From NCBI GenBank assembly GCA_963533935.1, contig CAUSQL010000053.1, forward strand, positions 1 through 9,419: a DNA stretch of 9,419 bases, given 5' to 3'. Shown here piece after piece: positions 1 through 5,719 of this stretch. The first letter of the stretch is position 1. Every line of letters begins with the position of its first letter. The stretch comes from CAUSKK01 sp963533935. Its GTDB lineage: Bacteria; Pseudomonadota; Gammaproteobacteria; Cardiobacteriales; Cardiobacteriaceae. Position numbers and translations under genes: made by a program. A model generated the notes under the pieces. It did not search any database. It was given only the letters and a program-made list of their open reading frames with translations, and was not told the origin of the DNA.

Positions 1-50
1 TTCGACCAATTGGTTAAAAGCCAACTGCTCTACCACTGAGCTAACAGCCC
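1..50 (-). tRNA. tRNA-Lys (UUU), 3' part cut off by window start
   Basis: Read on the minus strand, the first 50 bases are identical to the 5' two thirds of the complete tRNA-Lys at 76-150: acceptor 5' strand GGGCTGT, D arm, anticodon loop CTTTTAA with anticodon UUU, and the start of the variable/T region. Its mature 5' end would be at 50. The identity to the second copy continues outward to position 55. The T arm, acceptor 3' strand and CCA lie outside the window. A 25-bp spacer (51-75) separates it from the complete copy, so the two are probably one transcript read from the promoter at 165-192. Confidence 0.93.
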
Positions 51-75
51 GGGGACAAGGAAACAATAGAATTAG

Positions 76-150
76 TGGTGGGCTGTGAAGGATTCGAACC
101 TTCGACCAATTGGTTAAAAGCCAACTGCTCTACCACTGAGCTAACAGCCC
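76..150 (-). tRNA. tRNA-Lys (UUU), complete with encoded CCA
   Basis: On the minus strand this folds as a complete cloverleaf. The acceptor stem is GGGCTGT (150-144) with ACAGCCC (86-80), followed by discriminator A (79) and a genome-encoded CCA (78-76). The D arm contains TAGCTCAGTGGTAGAGC, the anticodon loop is CTTTTAA with anticodon UUU at 118-116, and the T arm contains GGTTCGAATCC. The sequence is close to the E. coli tRNA-Lys as remembered. It reads AAA/AAG lysine codons. It lies directly downstream of a strong promoter and upstream of the second copy at the window edge. Confidence 0.97.
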
Positions 151-164
151 GGGGAAAGGGGCCT

Positions 165-192
165 ATTATAGGTTTTTTAATTTTTTATGCAA
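165..192 (-). promoter_or_regulatory. Promoter of the tRNA-Lys pair
   Basis: On the minus strand a perfect -10 TATAAT (170-165) is preceded, at a 16-bp spacer, by TTGCAT (192-187; consensus TTGACA, half matching). The bases after the -10 are AGGCCCC, a GC-rich discriminator as in stable-RNA promoters under stringent control. The mature tRNA 5' end at 150 is about 15 bases below the -10, leaving a very short leader. The -35 lies on top of the ATG at 187, which argues against that codon as the pyrB start. Confidence 0.7.
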
Positions 193-216
193 GAAAATTT
201 TAAGGTGGCGGCGGAC

Positions 217-243
217 TATAATGGACGGGTTCAATTAAGGGGG
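217..243 (+). promoter_or_regulatory. Possible pyrB -10 and Shine-Dalgarno
   Basis: A perfect TATAAT lies at 217-222, but I see no good -35 at 16-18 bp. It is followed by AAGGGGG (237-243), a strong ribosome binding site 6 bases before the ATG at 250. If the -10 is real, transcription starts near 229, giving a leader of about 20 nt. That leaves no room for a PyrBI- or PyrR-type attenuator. The promoter call is weak; the ribosome binding site is good. Confidence 0.4.
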
Positions 244-249
244 ATTTCT

Positions 250-1278
250 ATGGCACTGGAAGGGCGACACATTCTTTCCATCAATCAATTTAGCCGCCAG
301 GAGTTGGAAGAGTTGCGGCAAATCGGCCAACGCTTGGAACCGGTGGCACAAAAACATTATCACTGCACAATTCTCGAGGGGGCACTGATGGCCAATCTGT
401 TCTTTGAGGCCAGCACCCGCACCCGCATGAGCTTTCACACCGCCTTCAGCCGCCTCGGCGGCGCCGTCTGCGACACCACCGGCTTCAGCTTTTCCTCCCT
501 GTCCAAGGGCGAAAGCCTGGCGGACACGGCGCGGGTGGTGGCCGGCTACGCGGACGTCATCGTCATGCGCCACCCGGAAACCGGCTCCGTAGCTGAATTT
601 GCGGCGAACATTAATGTGCCGGTCATCAACGCCGGCGACGGCACCGGCGAGCACCCGAGCCAGGCGCTGCTGGATTACTACACCATCGAAAAGGAATTCG
701 CCGCCCTCGGCAAGCGCATCGACGGCATGACCATCGCCATGGTGGGCGATTTGCAGCACGGTCGCACGATTCAGTCGCTGGCGCGGCTGCTGGCCAAATT
801 TAACGATGTGCACTTTAAATTTATCGCCCCCGACCAGCTGCGGGCGCCCACGGCGCTACTGGAGGAATTAAAGAAACAGCATCGGGTGGAAGAATTCGAC
901 AGCGTGGCCACGGGTCTGACCGGCGTCGATGTGATTTACGCCACCCGCATTCAGCGGGAACGCATTGTGAACGGCGAGCAAATGGCCGGCTACGGCGAGG
1001 AGCTGCGGCTGAACCGCGACCACATTCAGCGCTACGCGCCGCGGGACGCCATCATTTTGCATCCGCTGCCACGGGACAGCCGCGCCGGCGCCTTCGACCT
1101 GGGCACGGACCTGGACCATCTGCCGCAGCTGGCCATCTTCCGCCAGGCGGACAACGGGGTAACCATGCGCATGGCCCTGTTCGCCAGCGTGCTGGGCCTA
1201 ACGGAGAATTTGGAAGACTACTTTGTCAAACGCCGCGGCTTCCGGCCGGCCAGCCCCGGCAGGAGGTTAGAAAAATGA
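250..1278 (+). CDS. pyrB: Aspartate carbamoyltransferase, catalytic chain
   Basis: Cytoplasmic enzyme of pyrimidine synthesis: carbamoyl phosphate plus L-aspartate gives N-carbamoyl-L-aspartate. From the ATG at 250 the product is 342 residues. Carbamoyl-phosphate motif S-T-R-T-R is at 55-59, the S-K-G-E loop lysine at 86, R-H-P at 107-109, H-P-S-Q at 135-138, G-R-T at 171-173, R-I-Q-R-E-R at 233-238 and H-P-L-P-R at 271-275, all in the order of the E. coli chain. An in-frame ATG at 187 would add 21 residues, but it lacks a ribosome binding site and sits under the tRNA promoter, whereas 250 has AAGGGGG and aligns with the E. coli N-terminus. The chain is about 30 residues longer than E. coli PyrB (311), mostly at the C-terminus. 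No pyrI or inactive pyrC follows; instead the last codons overlap glnB. Confidence 0.95.
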   Translation: MALEGRHILSINQFSRQELEELRQIGQRLEPVAQKHYHCTILEGALMANLFFEASTRTRMSFHTAFSRLGGAVCDTTGFSFSSLSKGESLADTARVVAGYADVIVMRHPETGSVAEFAANINVPVINAGDGTGEHPSQALLDYYTIEKEFAALGKRIDGMTIAMVGDLQHGRTIQSLARLLAKFNDVHFKFIAPDQLRAPTALLEELKKQHRVEEFDSVATGLTGVDVIYATRIQRERIVNGEQMAGYGEELRLNRDHIQRYAPRDAIILHPLPRDSRAGAFDLGTDLDHLPQLAIFRQADNGVTMRMALFASVLGLTENLEDYFVKRRGFRPASPGRRLEK

Positions 1279-1613
1279 ACATGATTGTGGCCATAATCCG
1301 CGCCTTTAAGCAGGACGACGTGCAGGAGGCGCTGATGGAAATCGGCGTCAGCGGCATGACCATTTCTGAGGTGAAGGGCTTCGGCCAGCAGAAGGGGCAC
1401 ACGGAGCTGTACCGCGGCGCCGAGTACGTCATTAGCCTGGTGCCAAAGATAAAAATTGAAGTGGCGGTCAGCGAGGAACAGACGGAACAGGTGGTACAGA
1501 CCATCTGCGAAAGTGCCTACAGCGGCGCCATCGGCGACGGCAAGATTTTCGTCTATCCGCTGAGCCAGGTGGTGCGCATTCGCACCGGCGAGCTGAACGA
1601 GGAAGCGCTGTAG
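1275..1613 (+). CDS. glnB: Nitrogen regulatory protein PII
   Basis: Trimeric signal protein that reports glutamine and 2-oxoglutarate/ATP/ADP status. The product has 112 residues, exactly the length of E. coli GlnB. The T-loop G-F-G-Q-Q-K-G-H-T-E-L-Y-R-G-A-E-Y is present with the uridylylated Tyr51. Also present are Q39, K58, G-D-G-K (87-90) and R-I-R-T-G (101-105), which bind ATP and 2-oxoglutarate. Residue 54 is Ser, so it is neither clearly GlnB (Asp) nor GlnK (Asn in E. coli), and no amtB is beside it; the symbol is therefore a choice. The start overlaps the pyrB stop as ATGA, with AGGAGG at 1261-1266 inside pyrB, so translation is probably coupled. The start MNMIVAIIRAFK deviates from the usual I-I-K-P-F-K. 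Confidence 0.93.
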   Translation: MNMIVAIIRAFKQDDVQEALMEIGVSGMTISEVKGFGQQKGHTELYRGAEYVISLVPKIKIEVAVSEEQTEQVVQTICESAYSGAIGDGKIFVYPLSQVVRIRTGELNEEAL

Positions 1614-1620
1614 CGGCATT

Positions 1621-1696
1621 TACCAACGGACGGGCGCTTATCCTGTATGTTTAAAAGCATCATTAAACATACATAGTAAGCGCCCGTCCGTTTGTA
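1621..1696. repeat. Palindromic element, copy 1 (two alternating cores)
   Basis: A 76-bp interrupted palindrome begins 7 bp after the glnB stop. The outer arms 1621-1640 and 1677-1696 match at 19 of 20 positions and contain GGGCGCTT (1632-1639) and AAGCGCCC (1678-1685). The inner arms TGTATGTTTAA (1644-1654) and TTAAACATACA (1663-1673) match perfectly around an 8-nt loop, with an unpaired triplet on each side between outer and inner stems. As RNA it would form a long hairpin. There is no T-run, so it is not a standard intrinsic terminator, though it may protect or end the glnB mRNA. Confidence 0.85.
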
Positions 1697-1717
1697 TAAG
1701 GCCCTATAAATATAACA

Positions 1718-1930
1718 GGGCGCTTTAGCTGTCTGTAATTTAGCGGCTGAATTGGAGAACCTAGCCTGCTCTGCATTTACTGTTACCACCCGGAACGGCC
1801 CGAAACTCGGGCGCTTAATGCAGCCCCGTGGCGATTACGTTACAACGCCAGGGTCTTAACCATTCATGGGCTAATCACGCTAAGCCAAACCCTATTTCCA
1901 AAGGACAGATTACAGACAGCCTAAGCGCCC
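1718..1930. repeat. Palindromic element with 173-nt enclosed segment
   Basis: Arms 1718-1737 and 1911-1930 are inverted copies with 18 of 20 matches, each made of the core GGGCGCTT/AAGCGCCC, a variable triplet, and CTGTCTGTA/TACAGACAG. Unlike the neighbouring hairpins the arms enclose a long segment (1738-1910) with its own internal stems: CTGCATT (1771-1777) with AATGCAG (1817-1823); GCCCGA-AAC-TCGGGC (1798-1812); and TGGCG (1829-1833) with CGCCA (1846-1850), extended by CCC/GGG across a 2-nt bulge. No ORF of note lies inside. It could be a structured RNA or the cargo of a small mobile element; I cannot name a family. Confidence 0.6.
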
Positions 1931-2037
1931 TGTTGTTTGTAAAAGCTCTTAAAACGTCATTTACAAACAACAGGGCGCTTTAGATGTATGTATTTAGAGC
2001 GTTAATTACATATAGCTAAAGCGCCCGTCCGTCGGTA
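1923..2037. repeat. Chained palindromes near aroG 3' end
   Basis: Three cores at 1923 (AAGCGCCC), 1973 (GGGCGCTT) and 2019 (AAGCGCCC) make two overlapping hairpins that share the middle core. The first pairs 1923-1943 with 1960-1980, a perfect 21-bp inverted repeat with a 16-nt loop. The second pairs 1973-1992 with 2007-2026 (18 of 20). Only one can form at a time. The outermost arm 2019-2037 also matches the outermost arm of copy 1 (1621-1639) as an inverted repeat with 18 of 19 identities, so the whole 1621-2037 cluster is bounded by matching ends. It lies between the convergent glnB and aroG stops. Confidence 0.8.
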
Positions 2038-2049
2038 TAAATGCTTGGC

Positions 2050-3114
2050 TTAGCTGGCCCTAATCCGCGTTGCCGCCGCCTCCGCCAGCTGCGCCAGCAG
2101 CACCTCCGTTTCCTCCCAGCCGATGCAGGCGTCGGTGATGGACTGGCCGTAGGTGAGGCTGCGGCTCTGGCCTTCCACCAGCTTCTGTGCCCCCTCCACC
2201 AGGTGGCTTTCCACCATGACGCCAAAGATGGAGCTGTTGCCGTCCTTAATTTGCTGGCACACGTCCGCGCAGACGATGGCCTGGCGTTTGTGGTCCTTAT
2301 TGGAATTGGCGTGGCTGAAGTCAATCATGATTTTCTCCTCCAGCTTGGCCTTGGCCAGGGCCGCCTCCGCCTCTTTAACGTGTTCCCGGTCGTAGTTGGG
2401 GCCGTTGCTACCACCGCGCAGAATCAGGTGCGTGTCCACGTTGCCGGTGGTCTTCACGATGGCCGCCTGGCCGAACTTGGTTACGGACAGGAAGGAGTGC
2501 GGTGCGCGGGCCGAGCCAATGGCGTCGATGGCGATTTGCACGTCGCCGTTAGTGCCGTTCTTAAAGCCCACCGGACAGGACAAACCGGAGGCCAGCTGGC
2601 GGTGCACCTGGCTTTCCGTGGTGCGGGCGCCAATGGCCCCCCAGGCCACCAGGTCGGCGATGAACTGCGGCGTAATCATGTCGAGGAATTCCACCGCCAC
2701 CGGCATGCCCTTCTGCACCAGTTCCAGTAGCAGCTTGCGGCCGAGGCGCAGGCCGTCGTTGATGTGATAGGTGCCGTCCATGTAGGGGTCGTTGAGCAGG
2801 CCCTTCCAGCCCACGGTGGTGCGCGGCTTCTCAAAGTAGACGCGCATGACGATTTCCAGCTGGTCCTTATATTTTTCCCGTTCTTTTAAAAGTCGGTCGG
2901 CGTATTCGTGGGCCGATTTCAGATGGTGAATGGAACAGGGGCCGATAACCACCAGCAGCCGCGGGTCCCGATTGCGCAGAATATCGTGGATAGCCTGGCG
3001 CACCTCGAAGACCCGGCGCACGTCCTCATCGCTGGTTTGGTAACGCTCCAGCAGCGCCACCGGCGGCAGCAGCTCCTGAATCTTAATAATCCGAGTGTCA
3101 TCGGTCTTAAACAT
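2050..3114 (-). CDS. aroG: 3-deoxy-7-phosphoheptulonate synthase, class I (AroFGH type)
   Basis: Catalyses phosphoenolpyruvate plus erythrose 4-phosphate to DAHP, the first step of the shikimate pathway. The 354-residue product is collinear with E. coli AroG (350). Metal ligands are all present: Cys60 in G-P-C-S-I-H, His268 in D-F-S-H-A-N, Glu302 in V-E-S-H and Asp328 in T-D-A-C. The substrate motifs K-P-R-T-T-V-G-W-K-G, G-A-R-T-T-E-S-Q and K-N-G-T are intact. The N-terminal D-D-x-R and E-L-L-P-P-V segment of feedback-regulated enzymes is present. It resembles AroG overall, but whether Phe, Tyr or Trp inhibits it cannot be read safely, so the symbol is by resemblance. The start ATG (3114) has AGGGAA a few bases upstream. 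It lies 83 bp below ligA on the same strand, with no recognisable TyrR or TrpR box between. Confidence 0.93.
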   Translation of the reverse strand: MFKTDDTRIIKIQELLPPVALLERYQTSDEDVRRVFEVRQAIHDILRNRDPRLLVVIGPCSIHHLKSAHEYADRLLKEREKYKDQLEIVMRVYFEKPRTTVGWKGLLNDPYMDGTYHINDGLRLGRKLLLELVQKGMPVAVEFLDMITPQFIADLVAWGAIGARTTESQVHRQLASGLSCPVGFKNGTNGDVQIAIDAIGSARAPHSFLSVTKFGQAAIVKTTGNVDTHLILRGGSNGPNYDREHVKEAEAALAKAKLEEKIMIDFSHANSNKDHKRQAIVCADVCQQIKDGNSSIFGVMVESHLVEGAQKLVEGQSRSLTYGQSITDACIGWEETEVLLAQLAEAAATRIRAS

Positions 3115-3134
3115 AAAAATTCCCTAAAAACAAA

Positions 3135-3178
3135 GGCGGAATTTTACCGCGGCGGGCCACCCCCGGAAAATTCCCGCC
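3135..3178. promoter_or_regulatory. Inverted repeat between ligA and aroG
   Basis: GGCGGAATTTT (3135-3145) and AAAATTCCCGCC (3167-3178) are inverted copies apart from one extra base. The GC-rich stretch between them can pair further. Read on the minus strand this lies after the ligA stop and before the aroG start. It could end ligA transcription or be an operator. A possible -10 TAAAAT (GGTAAAATT on the minus strand) for aroG overlaps its proximal arm. Confidence 0.35.
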
Positions 3179-3197
3179 GGCCATGGTTTTAGAGCCT

Positions 3198-5174
3198 TTA
3201 GTTATGTTCCGCCAGCCAGCGGTGCAGCTGCTCCTCGTCAATGACCGTAACCCCCAGCTGCTGCGCCTTGGCCAGCTTGCCGCCGGCCTTCTCCCCCGCC
3301 AGCAGGTAATCGGTCTTCGCCGACACGCTGCCGCTGACCTTCGCCCCGAGCCTTTGCAGCAGCCGCCCCGCCTCGTCCCGGGACAGTCTCGGCAGGGTGC
3401 CGGTGATGACCACGCTCTTCCCGCTTAAAACTCCGGTTGTCGGTGCCGGCAGCTCCGGCCAGCTGATGCCCACCGCCAGCAGTTCGTCCACCAGCGCTCC
3501 GTTCTCCGGTTCCCGCCAGTAGGCAAAGATGCGCTGGGCCATGACCGTGCCGACGCCGGGAATTTCCTCCAAATCCGCCAGCCCTGCCTGGCGCAGCGCC
3601 GGCAGACTGCGGAAGTGCTGGGCCAGCAGCTGGGCCGTGGCCTCGCCCACCTCGGGAATGCCAAGGGCGAAGATGAAGCGCGGCAAGGTGGTCTGCTTGG
3701 ACTGGGCGATGGCGGCCAGCAGATTGGCGCTGGATTTGGCCCCGAGCCGCGGCAGGGCGCTGAGCTGTTCTTGGGTTAAGCGGTATAAATCCGCCGGCTG
3801 CCGCACCAGCCCTTCCCCTTGCAGCTGCTCTAAAACCTTATCGCCGAGGCCCTGAATGTCCATGGCCTTACGGCTGACGAAGTGAATCAGGCCCTGGGCC
3901 CGCTGGGCCGGGCAGCCCTGCTGGTTCGGACAGCGCACCAGCGCGTCCACCTTGACCAGATCGCTGCCGCAGGAGGGGCAGGAGGTGGGAAAGGCGAAGG
4001 GCACGCTGGCCGCCGGCCGCGCTTCCAGCACCACACTGACCACCTCGGGAATGACGTCGCCGGCGCGGCGAATGAAAACCCGGTCGCCGACGCGCACGTC
4101 CTTGCGCGCCAGCTCCTCGCCGTTGTGCAAGGTGGCGTTGGCAATGATGGCGCCGGCCACCTCCACCGGTTGCAGCCGTGCCACCGGGGTGATGGCGCCG
4201 GTGCGGCCCACCTGCACTTCGATGGCTTCCACCGTCGTGGTTTTCTCCTGGGCTGGGAACTTCCAGGCGATGGCCCAGCGCGGCGCCTTGCCGGTGTAGC
4301 CCAGCTCCTCCTGCTGGGAGAAGTCATTAACCTTAATCACCAGCCCGTCGATGTCGTAGTCCAGCCGGTCGCGGCGCTGCTGGAGATCGGCGTAATATTC
4401 CTGCACCGCATTCATGCCGCTAACTAATTTCTGTAAATCGCTGACGGGAATGGCCCAGCCGCGGAACTGCTCCAGCAGAGCGCCGTAGCTGGCGATGGCG
4501 GGCAGCGGCTGACCCTGGCCGTAGCCGTAGAAGGCGAGGGAACGCTGGGCGGTGATGGCGCTGTCCTTCTGGCGCAGGCTGCCGGCGGCGGCGTTGCGCG
4601 GGTTGGCGAAGGGTTTGCCGTTCTTTGCCAGCAGCTCCTGATTTAGCTGGGCGAAGGCGGCCCGCGGCATGAACACCTCGCCGCGCACTTCCACGGTGCC
4701 GGGGGCGGCGATGCGCTGGGGCAGGGTTTTAATGGTCTTAACGTTGGCCGTAACCTCTTCGCCCACCTGGCCGTCGCCGCGGGTGGCCGCTTGGATTAGC
4801 TGGCCGTCCTGATAGGTGAGGCTGATGGCCAAGCCGTCGAATTTCGGTTCCAACGACAGCTGGAAATCGCCGCCAAGCCGCTCCTGCCAGCGCTGGTAGA
4901 CCTTGGCGAACTCCTCGGCGCTGAACACATTGTCCAGGGACAGCATGGGCAGGCTGTGGCGCACGGGGGCGAAGGTGGCCCGGCCGCCGACCCGGCCCGT
5001 TACCAGCGCTGGGGATTCGGCGCCAAGTTTCTCCTGTAATTGCTGGAGACGGCGCACCAGCTGGTCGTATTCAGCGTCGGAAATCAGCGGACTATCCAGC
5101 TCGTAGTAATGGCGGTTGTGCTCTGCGATTTGGGCGTTAAGGGCGGCAATTTCCGCCGCCAGTTCCTGGGCCAT
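3198..5174 (-). CDS. ligA: NAD-dependent DNA ligase
   Basis: Seals nicks during replication and repair using NAD. From the ATG at 5174 the product has 658 residues (E. coli 671). Order of domains: Ia region (H-R-H-Y-Y, D-A-E-Y-D near 20-37), adenylation domain with the nucleophile Lys111 in K-F-D-G, V-E-V-R-G-E-V, and K-A-P-R-W-A-I-A-W-K-F; OB fold; a four-Cys zinc finger starting C-P-S-C-G and ending C-P-N-Q-Q-G-C-P; helix-hairpin-helix repeats; and a C-terminal BRCT domain starting near G-K-S-V-V-I-T-G-T-L. An in-frame ATG at 5210 would add 12 residues, but 5174 has GGAG at 5-base spacing and aligns with the E. coli N-terminus. A TACAAT at 5198-5193 on the minus strand may be its -10, which would exclude 5210. 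The residue before the K-x-D-G lysine is Pro instead of the usual Leu. Confidence 0.95.
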   Translation of the reverse strand: MAQELAAEIAALNAQIAEHNRHYYELDSPLISDAEYDQLVRRLQQLQEKLGAESPALVTGRVGGRATFAPVRHSLPMLSLDNVFSAEEFAKVYQRWQERLGGDFQLSLEPKFDGLAISLTYQDGQLIQAATRGDGQVGEEVTANVKTIKTLPQRIAAPGTVEVRGEVFMPRAAFAQLNQELLAKNGKPFANPRNAAAGSLRQKDSAITAQRSLAFYGYGQGQPLPAIASYGALLEQFRGWAIPVSDLQKLVSGMNAVQEYYADLQQRRDRLDYDIDGLVIKVNDFSQQEELGYTGKAPRWAIAWKFPAQEKTTTVEAIEVQVGRTGAITPVARLQPVEVAGAIIANATLHNGEELARKDVRVGDRVFIRRAGDVIPEVVSVVLEARPAASVPFAFPTSCPSCGSDLVKVDALVRCPNQQGCPAQRAQGLIHFVSRKAMDIQGLGDKVLEQLQGEGLVRQPADLYRLTQEQLSALPRLGAKSSANLLAAIAQSKQTTLPRFIFALGIPEVGEATAQLLAQHFRSLPALRQAGLADLEEIPGVGTVMAQRIFAYWREPENGALVDELLAVGISWPELPAPTTGVLSGKSVVITGTLPRLSRDEAGRLLQRLGAKVSGSVSAKTDYLLAGEKAGGKLAKAQQLGVTVIDEEQLHRWLAEHN

Positions 5175-5248
5175 GCTTGCTCCAAATGCTCCATTGTAGA
5201 GAAGGGCCATGGCCTTAGCCTTAATTTACCGACGGGCCGTGGTAAGTC

Positions 5249-5277
5249 TTGAATTCAGCTTAGTAAGCCGCTAGAAT
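5249..5277 (+). promoter_or_regulatory. Promoter of the ArsR-family gene
   Basis: TTGAAT (5249-5254) and TAGAAT (5272-5277) are separated by exactly 17 bp, matching 4 of 6 and 5 of 6 of the sigma-70 consensus. Transcription would begin near 5284, leaving a leader of about 14 nt before the ATG at 5298. The shared motif at 5286-5297 begins just below the predicted start site, a position that suits autorepression. Confidence 0.6.
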
Positions 5278-5285
5278 CCGTCCAC

Positions 5286-5308
5286 ATTCTTAAACCTATG
5301 GACCATAG
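5286..5308 (+). promoter_or_regulatory. Putative autoregulatory site of the ArsR-family gene
   Basis: ATTCTTAAACCT (5286-5297) is repeated exactly at 5689-5700 in front of the SDR gene. It is followed by the perfect palindrome CTATGG-A-CCATAG (5296-5308), which contains the predicted start codon. Both lie directly downstream of the predicted transcription start. ArsR-type dimers bind interrupted palindromes near the start site, so this is a candidate operator; the assignment is inference. Confidence 0.45.
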
Positions 5309-5624
5309 CATGAGCCAACAAACCATGGAAATTATGCGGGAGTGCATTCCCACCTTTTTCATCCTCAGCGATGAGAACCGCCACAAAATCCTGGAGCTGC
5401 TCCAGAGCCAGGGGCCCATGAACGTCAATAGTTTAACCGAGCGCCTGCACCTGTCGCGGCCGGCCATTTCCCACCATCTCAAGCTCATGCTGGTGGCGGG
5501 CATGGTGCAGGTGGAACAGCAGGGCAAGGAGCGCTATTACTCGGCGGCCCTGGACTATTCCATCGCCCTGCTCCAGCGGCTGCTGGCCAGCCTGGGCAGC
5601 TGCGAGCACACTAACCCGGATTAG
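5298..5624 (+). CDS. ArsR-family winged-helix transcriptional regulator
   Basis: Small cytoplasmic DNA-binding protein of 108 residues, the usual size for the family. The winged helix-turn-helix runs from about residue 19 to 83: L-S-D-E-N-R-H-K-I-L-E-L-L, then L-T-E-R-L-H-L-S-R-P-A-I-S-H-H-L-K with the recognition helix near 53-64, then the wing V-E-Q-Q-G-K-E-R-Y-Y. The E-L-C-V-C-D-L metal site of ArsR/SmtB is absent; the only cysteines are at 16 and 102. The signal is therefore probably not arsenite by the classical site and remains unknown. The start is uncertain: ATGs at 5298, 5310 and 5325 all lack a good Shine-Dalgarno. It is divergent from ligA, ends in its own terminator, and is followed by an SDR gene sharing its leader motif. 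Confidence 0.85.
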   Translation: MDHSMSQQTMEIMRECIPTFFILSDENRHKILELLQSQGPMNVNSLTERLHLSRPAISHHLKLMLVAGMVQVEQQGKERYYSAALDYSIALLQRLLASLGSCEHTNPD

Positions 5625-5648
5625 CACCGCGACCCTTCGCGGCCAATG

Positions 5649-5669
5649 CCCTGATTTATCAGGGTTTTT
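5649..5669 (+). terminator. Rho-independent terminator of the ArsR-family gene
   Basis: CCCTGA (5649-5654), loop TTTA, TCAGGG (5659-5664), followed directly by five T (5665-5669), C and two more T. A short stem with a good U tract, 25 bp after the stop codon. Confidence 0.8.
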
Positions 5670-5680
5670 CTTAGGAGAAA

Positions 5681-5700
5681 AGGTTCAAATTCTTAAACCT
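5681..5700 (+). promoter_or_regulatory. Putative operator of the SDR gene
   Basis: A 20-bp near-palindrome AGGTTCAA-N4-TTAAACCT (7 of 8 half-site positions match). Its right part, ATTCTTAAACCT, is identical to 5286-5297 in front of the ArsR-family gene. It lies between the terminator and the SDR start, where a repressor would act. The assignment to the neighbouring regulator is inference from position and the shared motif. Confidence 0.5.
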
Positions 5701-5719
5701 GTAAACCAATGAGGAGCTT

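Noticed and set aside
187..249. N-terminal extension of PyrB from the ATG at 187
   Set aside because: No ribosome binding site, overlaps the -35 of the divergent tRNA promoter, and the ATG at 250 has a strong ribosome binding site and aligns with the known PyrB N-terminus.
1621..1696. Palindromic elements as ordinary intrinsic terminators
   Set aside because: No T-run follows any of the large hairpins, and several are upstream of genes or in serial chains. They may still affect mRNA ends.
2041..2730. A 229-codon plus-strand frame opposite aroG
   Set aside because: It lies entirely antisense to the well-conserved aroG, is rich in residues typical of reading GC-rich codons backwards, and has no recognisable domain or ribosome binding site.
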